DNA from: Podocnemis expansa
Lineage: Eukaryota > Chordata > Testudines > Podocnemididae
NCBI GenBank assembly: GCA_007922195.1
Contig: ML682088.1
Coordinates: forward strand, 3,613,110 to 3,677,109
DNA length: 64,000 bases
Reading direction: 5' to 3'
A program made the translations under genes and the position numbers. The notes under the pieces are model-generated. The model searched no databases and was not told the origin of the DNA. It was given only the letters and a program-made list of their open reading frames with translations. This document shows, one piece after another, positions 11,707 to 22,685 of this stretch (position 1 is its first letter; every line of letters starts with the position of its first letter).

Positions 11707-12935
11707 AATCTGTGAATATCGACTACAGTACAAATTAGGGATGGACACATCAACCCCGCCCTATGCGAAAAACCTACTGATTGGTATAGTTACCTACATC
11801 CCTCAAGCTTTCATCCAGAACACACCACATGGTCCATTGTCTACAGCCAAGCCCTAAGATCTAACCACATTTTCTCTGACCCCTCAGAGAGAGACAGACT
11901 TCTTCAGGATCTCTATCAAACATTATTAAAGCTATAGTGCCCACCTGCTGCAGCAAGAAAACGGATTGACAGAGCCAGATGGGTACCCCGAAGACAACAA
12001 CTGCAGGAGAGGCCCAAAAAAGAAAACAGAATGCCACTGATCACCACATACAACCCCCAAGTCCAGACCTCTACAACAGATCATTAAGGACCTACAGTCT
12101 ATTCTAAAAGATGATCCCTCTCTCTCTCAAGCCTTGGAAGACAGACTTCCCTCACCTACAGACAGCCCCCTATCCTTAAGCAGATCCTCACTAGCAACTA
12201 CAGACATAACAGAAACCTTAAAGCAGGCACACACCCCTGGAACACACCACGATGCCAACTTTACCCACATATTTGCATAAAATACACCATCATAGGACCT
12301 AATAAAGCCAGCTAGTACATCAAGGGCTTATTCCCAGGCTCATCCACTAATTTGATTTATGCCCTCATGTGCCAGAAATGCCCCCACACCTTATACATTG
12401 GACAAACTTGACAATCCTTGTGCAAAAGAATAATGGGCACAAAACTGACATCAGAAATCGCAACATTCAAAAACCAGTTGCTGAGCACTTCCATCTTTCT
12501 AATCACTCTATGAATGATTTGTCACCGGCTGTTCTCAAGCAAGTCAATGGGAGATAAGACTTCAAAGAGAAATAGCTGAACAAGGCTGATATGCAGATTT
12601 AGTTGTGTGAAAGCAGGATTAAATCATGACTATCGATGATTTTCCACATTACAACCACTGATTTGACTTCACTTTCCTCTATGCACTGTTTCCCAGTGTT
12701 TGAATCTTAACAACTGCTTTGATTTGCTGTTACAGTATGACCTGATCTCACGTCTAAAACTCCCCGTATTTATTTTCCTCCCATTCTGTAAGTTCTCTGG
12801 TGTTCAAAGCACCTGACGAAGTGGGATTTTCTCCCATGAAAGCTCATGTGATAAATAAATTTCTTAGTCTTAAAGTGTCACAGGGCTCCTCGCTTCCTTT
12901 GCTAGACTAGACTAAAATGGCTGCTCCGTTTGGAA
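11707..12935 (+). mobile_element. Penelope-like retroelement, 5'-truncated, with GIY-YIG region
   Basis: Broken frames translate to Penelope-like reverse-transcriptase remnants (RARWVPRRQQLQERP, PLITTYNPQVQT). A linker follows, then a GIY-YIG-type endonuclease region: YALMCQKCPHTLYIGQT, IMGHKTDIRNRN and KPVAEHFHLSNHSMNDLS (about 12358-12535). The end is the AAGTGGGATTTTCTCCCATG to ATGGCTGCTCCGTTTGG tail that recurs elsewhere as fold-back elements. Near-identical 23-bp direct repeats flank it at 11684-11706 and 12936-12958 (22 of 23 match), an unusually long duplication. Stops show it is dead. Confidence 0.8.
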
Positions 12936-13062
12936 CTCAGTCAAACAGGAAGCCAGTCTCTGAACACCACCCCAGCAACGAGAATAGCCCCTCCCTTTGA
13001 CACAGTGCAGTGGATGTGCTGGGCACAGGAGATTCAAATGGAGATACGCAAGTTATTTTAAG

Positions 13063-13275
13063 CAAGGAATCCTGTGGCACTTAAAGACTAACAGATTTAT
13101 TTATTGCATGAGCTTCCGTGGGAGAAAAATCCCACTTCATCAGAAGCATCTGATGAGTGGGATTTTCTCCCACAAAAGCTCATACAATGAACAAATTTGT
13201 TAGTCTTTGAGTGCCATAGGACTCCTTGCTTCTTTTGCTGAACTAAACTAACACGGCTGCCCCCTTTGGAACTTG
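13063..13275. mobile_element. Fold-back of Penelope 3' end with 15-bp target duplication
   Basis: Two inverted arms (CAAGGAATCCTGTGGCACTT and its reverse near 13200-13235) meet around 13135. Perfect GCAAGTTATTTTAAG duplications flank it at 13048-13062 and 13276-13290, so the inverted structure was inserted as one unit. Confidence 0.85.
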
Positions 13276-13349
13276 GCAAGTTATTTTAAGAAACTGGCAC
13301 ATCTCCATTTGACTACCTCCAAAAACAATGGGCAGTGTATACCTCCCAT

Positions 13350-15900
13350 GGCCTTCACAAAATCCTCTGGTAAAGAATTCCACAGCCTGACAATGTGCTG
13401 TATGAAGAAATACTTTGTTTTAAACCTGCTGCTTATTGATTTAATCTGGTGATCCTTAGTTCTTGTTATGAGGAGTAAACACCACTTACCTATCTACTTT
13501 TTCCATACCAATAATGATTTAATGGACTTCTTTCATATCCTCTTTAGTCATCTCTTTTCCATGCTGGAAAGTCCAAATCTTATTAATTTCTCTTCATAGG
13601 GAAGCTTTTCCATACCCTTAATCATTTTAGTTGCCCTTTCCTGTATGTTTTACAGTATGTCCTTTTTGAGATGAGGCCATCAGAACTGCACACCATATTG
13701 CAGATACAGGCATACCAGGGATGTATAATGAGGCAAAATTATATTTTCTGTTTATCATCTATCCCTTGTTTAATGATTGCCAACATTCTATTAACTTTTG
13801 TTGACTGCCCCTGCCACTGAGAGGATGTTTGCAGAGAACTAGCCACAGTGACTCCAAGATCTCTTTCTTGAGTGGAAACAGCTAATTTAGATCCCATTGT
13901 TTTATATGTATAGTTGGGATTATGTTTTCCAATGTGCATTACTTTGCAATTTTCAACACTGAATTACAGGGGTGTCCAACCTTTTTGGATAAGGGGCTAC
14001 ACTGCAATTTTTTTTTCTCACTCAGGGGCCAGTCAGAAAATTTTGGCTAGTTAAGGCATAGAAATTCATCTTATTATTAATAAAAATTTAAACTGTCAAA
14101 AATAAGCACCAGCTTACAACTTCAGTTTGGTTCTGTAAATCTGTAAACGTTCTGTAAATGCAAGGCTGGCAAGGAAGAGAAGAGGTGATCAGGCGGGAGT
14201 GGCCATGCAGGACGACAGAGCAAAGAGTGAGGAGGAGGGAAGGGGTGATGAGAGGAGAGCTCAGGGGTAGCCATGTGGGCTGGCAGAGGAGAAGAGGGGG
14301 TGTGTGGCAGGGGTGACAGGAAAAGGGAATTGGTGTATAGCTGGCAGGGGAGTATGTCAGGGAAGGAGGAGCATGGAGAACAGGGAAGGGGGGCCAAGAG
14401 AGGAACAGGGTAGTTGGCAAGGAGGCAATCATGGCATGATAACGGAGGGGCAACATGGCAGGAGTGGAAAGAGGGGGGGGTTGGGAGTGACTTGGGGAGC
14501 AGTTCCCCCCTCATGGCACCTCGCTTGTAGCTCATGACTTCTCCCTCCTCCCAGCACTTCATGCTGCTGGGCAATGAGTGCGCCTGGTTACTCCCTCCAC
14601 CCAGCACCTCATGCCTTGCAGCTCTCCCTCTCACCTTCATTTTGCAATGTGACTCTCCAGCCAGATCGCTCCTTCCCCACACAGCTGTGCCCAGCCCAGC
14701 CCCCTGCCCCTGGATGGAGCTGCAGTTGACTGCACCCCCATAACCCCTGCAAGGAGAGGCCCCCAGTCCCCAAACAGCACACAAGTCTCCATCCTGCTTC
14801 CCCAGTATGAAGTCCCTCCCCAACTCCTCAGACCAGCATCCAGTGCCTTGGCTTGGCCCCTCCCTTCCATATGGGCTGGACCAGCACCTGGCTCCCCATG
14901 TTGTCCCCCCATTCCACCATCCTCACAGAGCTGCACCCAGCCCCCTCCTCCCTGCACCTCATGAACCAGCTGCCCCCCACCCAGCAACTCACACCAGTGT
15001 CCAACTTCTTTCTCCCCCCAAGCCACTCACCCACACTCATAGCTGCACAGCCCATACATGTGCCTGGGTTATGCAAGATGGGAGATTTAAACAGGCCCAA
15101 GCCCAGCCCTAGTTCACAAGTGCGTGGGGTTGCTCTGCGGGCCAAATAAGAGCTCTTGGCAGACTAGGTTCTGGCTCCCAAGCCACAGGTTGGAGAAGCC
15201 TGAATTTCAGCTACCATTTTGTTGCCCAGTCGCTCAGTTTTGTGAAATCCCTTTGTAACTCTTTGTAGTTTGCTTTGGACTTATCTATCTTGAGTAGTTT
15301 TGTATCTCACATTTTACCCCTTCTTCAAGATTATTTATGAACAGATAGAAGAAATCTGGTCCCAGTACAGACCCCTGAGGGACACCACTATTTACCTTTC
15401 TCCCTTTTGAAAGCAGATCACTTATTCATATCCTTTGTTTCCTATCTTTTAACCATTTACTGACCCAGGATATCACATGATAGCTTACTTTGCTGAAGAG
15501 TCTTAGGTGAGGGGTCTTGTCAAATGCTGTATGAAAATCTAAATACAGTATCTACATTGGATTATTCTTGTTCACGTTTGTTGACCCCTTTCAAAGAATT
15601 ATAGTTGATTGGTAAGACATGGTTTCCATTTATAAAAAACATGTTGACTCTTTCCCCATATTTATCAATGTGTCTGATGCAACTTCTCTTTCTGTAGAAG
15701 TTCCCTGGTGCTGAAGTTAAGTTTATCAGCCTGTAATTGCTAGGAAGGCTTCTGTAACCTTTTTTTTTTTAAATTGGCATCACATTACTTATCATCCAGT
15801 TATTCGGTACAGGAGATGATAAGTAGTTCTACAATTTCACATCTGAGTTCCTTCAGTACTCTTTGGTGAATACCATCTGGTTCTGATGATTAGAGTAATC
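13350..15900 (-). mobile_element. CR1 LINE, minus strand, split by a hAT-like insertion
   Basis: The right half (13350-13974) translates on minus to MHIGKHNPNYTYKTMGSK, then LAVSTQERDLGVTVASS, the C-terminal region of CR1 reverse transcriptase. The left half resumes at about 15205-15770 with the plus-strand landmarks CATTTTGTTGCCCAGTCGCT and CAGTACAGACCCCTGAGGGA typical of CR1. An insertion separates them. The CR1 is degenerate. Confidence 0.8.
13977..15204. mobile_element. hAT-like element inserted in CR1
   Basis: The insertion starts at about GGGGTGTCCAACCTTTTTGG and ends CCACAGGTTGGAGAAGCCT. GAATTACA and GAATTTCA (7 of 8 match) flank it, and the CR1 sequence is continuous when it is removed. 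It is about 1.2 kb, C/A-rich on plus. Long open frames (up to 233 codons on minus) lack any known domain and are low-complexity. Confidence 0.65.
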
Positions 15901-15999
15901 TAAAACTCCTTGCCCACCAATCCAGACACAACATGAAGGAATTATTCCCAGTGCACCACACTAGCACAGAATCATCAGTCCAAAGAAGCACATAGTGTT

Positions 16000-16175
16000 A
16001 TTGTAGCTGTGTTGGTACCAGGATAGTGGAGAGACAAGGTGGGGAACAGCAACATCTTTTATTGAACCAATTTCTGTTAGCAAAGGAGACAAACCTTCCA
16101 GCTTATGCAGACCTTTTCTTCAGGCCAGAAGTTGGTCCAATAACAGATATTACTTCACCAGTCTTGTGTCTCTTG
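16000..16175 (+). repeat. Possible terminal fragment of a second Penelope-like family
   Basis: TTGTAGCTGTGTTGGTACCA, GGTGGGGAACAGCAACATC and TTCTTCAGGCCAGAAGTTGG follow one another. The segment ACATCTTTTATTGAACCAAT is partly mirrored by GGTCCAATAACAGATATTAC, giving a fold-back. Assignment is tentative. Confidence 0.4.
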
Positions 16176-16247
16176 TGCCCAAAATAGTGATCAACTACAT
16201 TTAAAATGGTCTCCTCCCCCTACACAACTGTCCACATAATCATTTAC

Positions 16248-16391
16248 CTAGTTTACTGGGACCTTGCTCTCTTTGCTGAATTGAGCTCACTCTTCTTAGA
16301 AGATTTTCTCTCTCTTGCAGCATGTTCCATGAAATTTCTAGAGTATTTGCTTTTGCATACTGGAGAACTGACACTTGAGTCGAGGTCCTGC
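16248..16391 (-). CDS. VWF: VWF exon 30 equivalent: A3 domain, second part
   Basis: The 144-bp exon enters in phase 1 and leaves in phase 1. The acceptor follows a tract ending TTTCCACTTCAG and the donor reads G|GTAAAT. Its 47 full codons include TQVSVLQYAKANTLEISWN and end REQGPSKL, aligning with the human A3 segment TQVSVLQYG...REGGPSQIG. This is the central beta-strand and helix region of the collagen-binding A3 domain. The first codon is completed by the last base of the preceding exon to give Ser. The next exon was not recognised in the 16.2 kb that follow on this strand. The lineage-specific substitution of the Tyr-Gly pair by Tyr-Ala is visible. Confidence 0.9.
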
Positions 16392-17740
16392 CTGAAGTGG
16401 AAAGCAGAAGACAAACAACATAAATAAAGGATAGTCCATCTGAATAGTATAAAAATAAATCTGAAGTCACTCTTCATTTTAAGTAGAGCTGGTTGGGAAT
16501 TTTCCATCACAATTTTCTAAAGGAAAATCTAGTTTCAGCAAAATAGATTATTTCTTCAGAGAAAAAAAATCTTAATTTGCAAAAATCCCTCCCTTTTACA
16601 TTGGGAAAAATTAAATGAAATTTTATATATATTATATATAAATAATGAAAAATTAAATGAAATACACATGAAATTAAATGAAATACTGACCCAAATGACA
16701 GGAATATTCTATTTTGTTGAACCCACATAAAACAAACATTTTCTTTGAATCAATTCAACAAAATATTAAACTGCATTCCTCCAACAATGCATTGCCTTAT
16801 GAGAGTCTGGGTCCCATTTTCTACCACAATGATTCCATATCAGATGAAAGATACTAAGCCAAGATGTTCACGTTAAGAGAAGACTTTGAAACAATAGATC
16901 CATGCACTTATGCATAGGAGAAAATTTTGCCATCAGGATTGGAACATAAATAGCCAGGTCCAGTGGCTTGAAGCAGGAGTCAGGAACCAGGTCAAGGGCT
17001 CAAAGAAGAGTTGGAAACCAGGGTTAAAGATCAGGAACAGGTCAGGAAAGCAAGAACCAGAAGCAGGACAAATAAGCCAGCTTCAGGAATTAGGCAAGAA
17101 AGTAGAATCAAGTGTAGCTCTCTCAGAAGAACCCAGCCATGCAGACAATTTCCTGGGCCTCTCTTTGGGTTTAAAGAGGAAACTTTGACTCATCAGAGAT
17201 CCAGATGTTGCTTCATTGAGGGACAAGAAATGTCTTCCTGATGCAGCTTCAGGTTTCATGGTTTCTGCACTTGATTGTTCAGTAGTGAGCTGCTGGGTGG
17301 GAGTAAAGCTGCAACAACTTACGAGGAAACCCACAGGCACAAGTAGAGGCCCATGGGTTCATGACACTTGCCCTTTTGAAACAAGATATTATTCACCTCC
17401 CTCAAGACAGTAGTCAGGACATTCCCATTACTCATCAGTCAGGCTGGATATGATTCTGATCCACCAGTTCTGGACCTCAGTCCACCACTTCCTGTACCTT
17501 GATGGGACAAACAGTCTGAATTTCATCTGTCACTAAGCATTTTCCTCATGCTCCTCTCACACTTTCACTAAAATGGGAGTCAACTGAAATCCAAAGGATC
17601 ACTCATATATGGACATTAAAACACATTGTTTAATAAGGCTGTATGTGTAAAGAATTAGGGTCAATATTGTCACAGCCTTTATATGAACAAAGCAAGGGTA
17701 GAACAAAATTATGTTTTGGAATTTAAGGTTTCTTACTTAC
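16392..17740. other. VWF intron 29
   Basis: AT-rich segment at about 16480-16760, with AATGAAATT/AAATTAAATG repeats and an ATATATATTATATATAA run, resembling a decayed palindromic DNA element starting TAGAGCTGGTTGGGAATTTT. A purine-rich AGG/CAGG stretch lies at about 16960-17110. No exon or coding frame was supported. Confidence 0.5.
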
Positions 17741-17860
17741 TGATGTTAGAACGTTCAATAAATGCTTTTACAAAACTTTTCATTTCTTCAAACTCTGATT
17801 CTGCAACATTGGAACTTCCATCCAGAAGAAACATGATATCCATTTGTCTACTGCATGATT
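17741..17860 (-). CDS. VWF: VWF exon 29 equivalent: A3 domain, N-terminal part
   Basis: The 120-bp exon follows the acceptor TTCTTTTCAG and ends at the donor A|GTAAGT. Its first two bases complete a Glu codon with the last base of exon 28. It then encodes SCSRQMDIMFLLDGSSN and a helix ending AFIERSNI, matching human A3 (CSQPLDVILLLDGSS, AFISKANI). The DxSxS metal-site signature is intact as DGSSN, unlike A1 and A2. The first Cys is the one that would pair across the A3 domain. A second GT four bases into the intron could act as an alternative donor, but it would break frame with exon 30. Confidence 0.93.
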
Positions 17861-18179
17861 CTGAAAAGAATATAAAAAGTTGGCTAATACAAAATAACCA
17901 TACCAATCCTCTGCTGAATAAGGAAAGGAGGATGGAAGAAAAAGGATATTAGACCATTGAAGTTTGGGAGAACAGCAAAGCAGTGTGCCGTAGTAAATTT
18001 GTCAGAACATACTGGGCTGTATATTCAGCATGAGAGATTTGCCCATTACCTCTTCCAAAAACATCAAGTTCTAGGCCTCAGAGAGGATCTCTCAAGATCA
18101 TTCCTGAATCCAACAAAACTTATGGGTTTCACTTTGCTTCAACAGTGGTGAAGTCTCAGATGGCATGCCATATCTATTT

Positions 18180-18668
18180 TTGAGCACCACATTTTCAGAA
18201 GAGATGTGGACAAACTCAAGACAGTCCAGAGGAAAGTGAAAAACAAAAATAAGAGGTTTAGAAAATCTTACCTATTTAGAAAAGGTGATACAACTGGTCG
18301 TGCTTTGTCTAGAGAAGAAAAGGTTGAGGGGAAACCTGGTAAAAGTCTTCAAATATGTAAAAGGTTGTGTAAAGAGGACTGTGATCAATTGTTCTCTATG
18401 TCTACTAAGGGATGAAGTAGTAGTAATTGGTTTAGTTTGTAGCGTGGCAGATTTAAGTTTGATTTTAGAAAAACAATTATAAAACTATAATGATACTTAA
18501 GTACAGGAACACACTACCTCGGAATATTGTGGAATCTCCACCACTAGAGGCTTTTAAGAGCTGATTACCTACTAGGGATGGCCTAGGTACATTTAGTCCT
18601 GCCTCAGTTGGGAGATGAAGCAGATGGCTTCTTGAGGTCTCTTCAAGCCCTACATTTCTACGATTCAT
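18180..18668 (+). mobile_element. CR1 LINE 3' end
   Basis: The end of the ORF2-like region (frames with FRKSYLFRKGDT, RLRGNLVKVFKYVKGCVK) is followed by the CR1 terminal signature. That signature reads CTAGGGATGGCCTAGGTACA, then GGTCTCTTCAAGCCCTACAT and TTCTACGATTCATA. Confidence 0.75.
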
Positions 18669-18759
18669 AAAAATTTCACAGTGAAATAATCAAACCTGTA
18701 GAGACAGCAGGAGGAAATGATTTTAACTTCTGATGGACAAGGCCAATGAAAACTAGCCT

Positions 18760-21058
18760 GTCTGGCTCCACCAGCTATTCTCTAATGACCTGAAAATCAA
18801 AAAGAAATTCTACAAAATATCAAAACATGAGCAAATTGCTAAGGAGGACTACAAAAAGAACAGCACAGATATGAAGGGACAAAATCAGAATGGCTAAGAC
18901 ATAATGATTTGCACATTGCAAGGGACATAAAAGGCAACCAGATGAAATTCTTTAAATCCCCTAGGAACAAGAGAAAGATGAAGGATAGTGAAGGTCCTGT
19001 TGTTAGTGAGGAAGGAGAGCTAATAACTGAGGACATCAAGAAGGCTGAAGAATTAAATGTTTATTTTATTCAGTCTTCACTGAAAAAAAATTTTAATGAT
19101 GACCAGATACACGAGTCACTTACTATCAACAACACAATGGAAGGAATGCAACCCAAAACAGAAAAAGAATGGGTTAAAGAATGTTTAGAGAAGTTAGGTG
19201 ATATTCAAGTCAACAGAGCCTGATGAAATTTCTTCTAGGGTGCATAAGGAACTAACTGAAGCAATCTCAGAACTATTAATAATTATCTTTAAGAACTTCT
19301 GGAGAACAGATGAGGTCCTAGAAGACTTTAGCAGTCAAATACAGTACCAATCCTTAAAGGGGAAACAACGAGGACTTGGGCTGGGAACTTATAGACCAAT
19401 GAGCCTAACTTTGGTGCCTGGAAAGATATAGGAACAGATTGTTAATCAGTTTTTGAGCACCCATATAACAGCAGGGTTAAAAGGAATAACCAACATGTAT
19501 TTGTCAAGACCAAATCATTCCAAACCAAACTAATTTTTGATTTGACAAAATTACCAACCTATTGCACAGGGAAGGAGTAGTAGATGTGATATATCTTGAT
19601 CTCAGTAAGGCTTTTGACAGTCCATAACAACATTCTCATAAGCAAGTGAGGGAAATGTGGTCTAGATGAATTTCCTATAAGCAGAGCCCTGACAATCCAT
19701 ATGTATCTGCAGATATCTGCAGCCATGGTTACTCCCTCTTTGGCCACCAATCAGCTGTTTGGCAAAGTCCCAAGAATTAGCTATTCAGTAGCTGCCTGAA
19801 GGAAATGGTCCCCAGACAGCTGATCAGCAATGGCAGCTGCAGCAGCAGAGCTGGCCTCCAAATAGCTGACTGTGAGACCCAGCGTTCCAGGCATGTGTGG
19901 GTGTGGATGCCATAGAAAAGAGAGACCATGAATGGCTGGTCAGATGTAAACTGAGTCTCAGGATGTGGCTCAGATGCAGCTCCATATGTTTGTATCCACA
20001 CAGGGCTCTGACTGCGACGTGAGTGCACAGCTGATTGAAAGACAAAATCTAAGGAGAGTTAACAATTGTTTATTGACTAATTGGGAGTGCATATCTAGTG
20101 TACTCCTCTAAGGATCAGCCCTAGGTCTGATACTATTCAGTATTTCCGTTTAAGACTTAGCTAATGGAGTAGAGAGTAAGCTTCTATAATCTGTGGTTGA
20201 CACCAAGCCAGAAGGAGTTGCAAGAACTTCTGAGGACAGAATTGAAATTCTGAATTGACCTTGGCAATTTGCAGAATTGGTCTGGATTCAATGAGATATA
20301 AATCAATAAAGATGATGGTAAAGCACTTTACTTAGGAAGGGAAACAAATAAAAATACACAACTAAAACTTGGGGAACAACTAGCTAAGTAGAAGTACTGC
20401 TGAAAAGGATCCAAAGATTATAGTTGATTACAAACTGAATATAAGCCAACTATGTGATGCTGTTGCAAAAAGACCAATCTGGTTTTACAGTGTATAAACA
20501 GAAGTGTTGTATGTAAGATATGGGAACTAATTGTCCTCCTCTACACAGCACCGGTGAGGCCCCAACTGGAGAAATGACATGGAGAAAAGCTGGCGACAAA
20601 TTGAAGAGTGTCAAGAGGAGAGGAAAAAAAAGTGATTAAAGGTCTAGAAAAGCTGACCTATGAGGAAAGTTTTTTTTTTTTTAAACTGGGCACATTTAGA
20701 AACAAAAGACTGAAAAGAACCTGTTAACCATCTCTGAATAGTAAAGACCTGTTATAAAGAAGATAGTGATTAACTGTTCTTCATGTTCACTGAAGGTAGG
20801 AAAAGAAGCAATGGGTGTAACTCTGCCACATCGGAAATTTAGGTTAAATATTAGGGAAAACTTCATAACAATCTGGGTAGTTCCATTCTGGAAGAGGCTT
20901 TCAAGGAAGGCTGTGGAAACCCCATCAGTAAAGTTTTTCAAAGGCAGGTTGGACAAACATCTGTCAGGGATGGTCTAAGTTCAGTTGTCCTGTCTCAGCA
21001 CAGGAGACTACACTAGATAACTTCTCAGGGTCCCATCAAGTCTTGTATTTCTATTATC
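18760..21058 (+). mobile_element. CR1 LINE ORF2 remnant with nested element
   Basis: Translated blocks run in CR1 order. GPVVSEEGELITEDIKKAEE lies near 18985 and PDEISSRVHKELTEAISEL near 19225. Then come YRPMSLTLVPGK near 19395, DLSKAFD near 19600 and AVETPSVKFFKGRLDKHLSG near 20900, followed by the 3' tail. Stops and frameshifts are frequent. Confidence 0.75.
19682..20010. mobile_element. hAT-like insertion inside CR1
   Basis: It begins CAGAGCCCTGACAATCC and ends CAGGGCTCTG, giving 10-bp inverted ends. The CR1 protein reading resumes directly after it. Its flanking 8-mers (CCTATAAG, ACTGCGAC) align to the same CR1 position but have diverged. Confidence 0.6.
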
Positions 21059-21345
21059 CTCAATTTGCCTTTCACCCCACCCCCGATCAACCACATGCGG
21101 GTCCAAGAAGCTATCCTGCTCCACTGCATTAGAACAAATGCCATCTAGAGCTTATTGAGCTAAAAAAACAGCAGCTGCAGTCCAGTGCTCAAGATTTCTA
21201 AAGCTGTAGGTGTGACCAGGATGGGAAGGAGGGTATCCCTCAGGACTTGGACAGTAGCATACAGGCCAGTATCCCTCCCTGATTCCAGAGAAACCCTTAT
21301 GAGAAAGAGAGAAAGAAAGTATATAGAAAATATCTCCAACATTAC

Positions 21346-22685
21346 CTGAAGTTGGTGGGGGCTCTGTGGATTTATCAGAACAGCATGTTTCCAACACTAA
21401 GTCAGGTGCTTCTCCAATAAGCTTGTCATAACCCTCTATGATTATTGGGGTATGTTGTTGACTGATTTTCTCAAGCTCTTGAATATTTGCATTGGGGATA
21501 ATACCTACAGGGATAACATGTATGTCATCCGCAACATGTGAGATGACATCAGTGGCAGGGTTTGCAGTTACCATGTATACTAAATGTGGCACTTGTTCCC
21601 TCCCTCTATTGTCTGTGGAAAATGCATGTTCAGAGACATAGTTGAGGGCATGTCCAGTGTTGGTGGCATTCCCTCCTTGGTATGGTATCTTCTTCACCTT
21701 CTCAATAATGTCTTGCTTTGACTGTGTTTCACTGAAGGAGTGTTCAACAGTGACAGTGTACGAGTACTGTATGATAGTAATATGAATTGTTTCTTCTCCT
21801 ATATCCATTTCTTTCAGAACTTTTGCGATGAACTCCTTGATTATACTGAAGTTCTCCTCTCCTATTTTTTCAGAGCCTTCAACTACAAAAGCTATATCAA
21901 GCACCTTTCTTTTAGGCGGCAATGATGTTGTAATCAGCCGAATTTTCTCAGCGGATACTGTCACTGCAGTTGCATGAGGTGGGGTTGTAATAGCTTTTTG
22001 TGTGGTAGTTGTTAACCCATCTTCTTCAGGCACAAGATCACACAGGTAATTGATTATTTCATCCCTATTTTCCATTAACTCCTGAACATTGTTCATTATG
22101 AAGGCCTTGTTTTCTGGACCCTGCCTTTCAATGAGCTTGATTTGCTCCATACTAATAAATGGTCCAATTCCTACTGGTATTACTGTGACCTTCTTCTTTT
22201 TCAAAAGAGAGAGGATGCTCTGAAGTTTTCCTGGAGACTTGCTGGCAGTCAACAAAAGAGCAATTCTGGCAGCATTTGTCCTTGGTGCCTTTCCAAACAC
22301 ATGGAATACAATATATTTAAGCACTTCAGTGGCAGAGGCAACTTCTCCACCAGTGTATCTTATGCTTTGGACAATTTTCCTCATCTCAGTTTGTGTTTTA
22401 ATATCTTTAAGCCCAAGATAGATTTTGGAACCAGTGCGGTATTCCAGAATTGATACTCTGATTTTCTTTTGGGAGATGTGGAGTTTTTCCATCATGCTAA
22501 TTATGAAAACTTTTAACAGCTCAAAGTCCTTTTCTGAGAGTTTGTTGGATCCATCCATTAGGAAAGCCAGGTCCATCATTTTACTGCAGGAATATACATG
22601 TGTCCCTATGTCTTTATCTGTGTCTTCCGGAGCAATTGTTGTTGATATACAGGCACTGCATGTTAAGTTCCTTTCTTCACAGTGA
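21346..22685 (-). CDS. VWF: VWF exon 28 equivalent: end of D3, A1, A1-A2 linker and A2
   Basis: This 1340-bp exon has acceptor GGTTCTTGCAG and donor G|GTAAT, and encodes 446 whole codons without a stop. It starts with the D3 end (HCEERNLTCSAC, with an NLT sequon). A short linker follows, then A1 from Cys at 22588 to Cys at about 22042 (DLAFLMDGSNK ... KKKKVTVIPVGIGP ... YLCDL). Next comes a Thr/Pro-rich linker at about 22030-21915. A2 runs from about 21904 to 21380, starting VLDIAFVVEGSEKIG and ending LETCC. A2 keeps an NAT sequon at the human GGNRT position and has a nearby NFS. A1 lacks about 4 residues before the KKKK strand and the D3-A1 linker is about 13 residues shorter than in human. 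A1 binds GPIb; A2 unfolds under shear and is cleaved by ADAMTS13. Confidence 0.97.
21572..21577 (-). other. VWF: Predicted ADAMTS13 scissile bond (Tyr-Met) in A2
   Basis: The codons TAC ATG lie in the context PHLVYMVTANPATD. This matches human PNLVYMVTGNPASD, where ADAMTS13 cuts between Tyr1605 and Met1606. Conservation of the pair and its beta-strand implies that shear-dependent size control of multimers operates in this species. The vicinal cysteines that cap A2 are at about 21385-21380 and are also kept. Confidence 0.85.

Noticed and set aside
12369..12557. Possible small host gene with GIY-YIG-like protein
   Set aside because: The sequence continues on both sides into Penelope-like remnants with stops and ends in the repeated tail. 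It is a dead retroelement.
14088..15149. 233-codon frame on minus and its overlapping neighbours
   Set aside because: They lie within a transposon-like insertion in CR1, are biased to Pro/Ser/His/Leu, and have no known domain.
21740..22685. Plus-strand open frames across VWF exon 28
   Set aside because: These are antisense shadows of the conserved A1-A2 coding exon.
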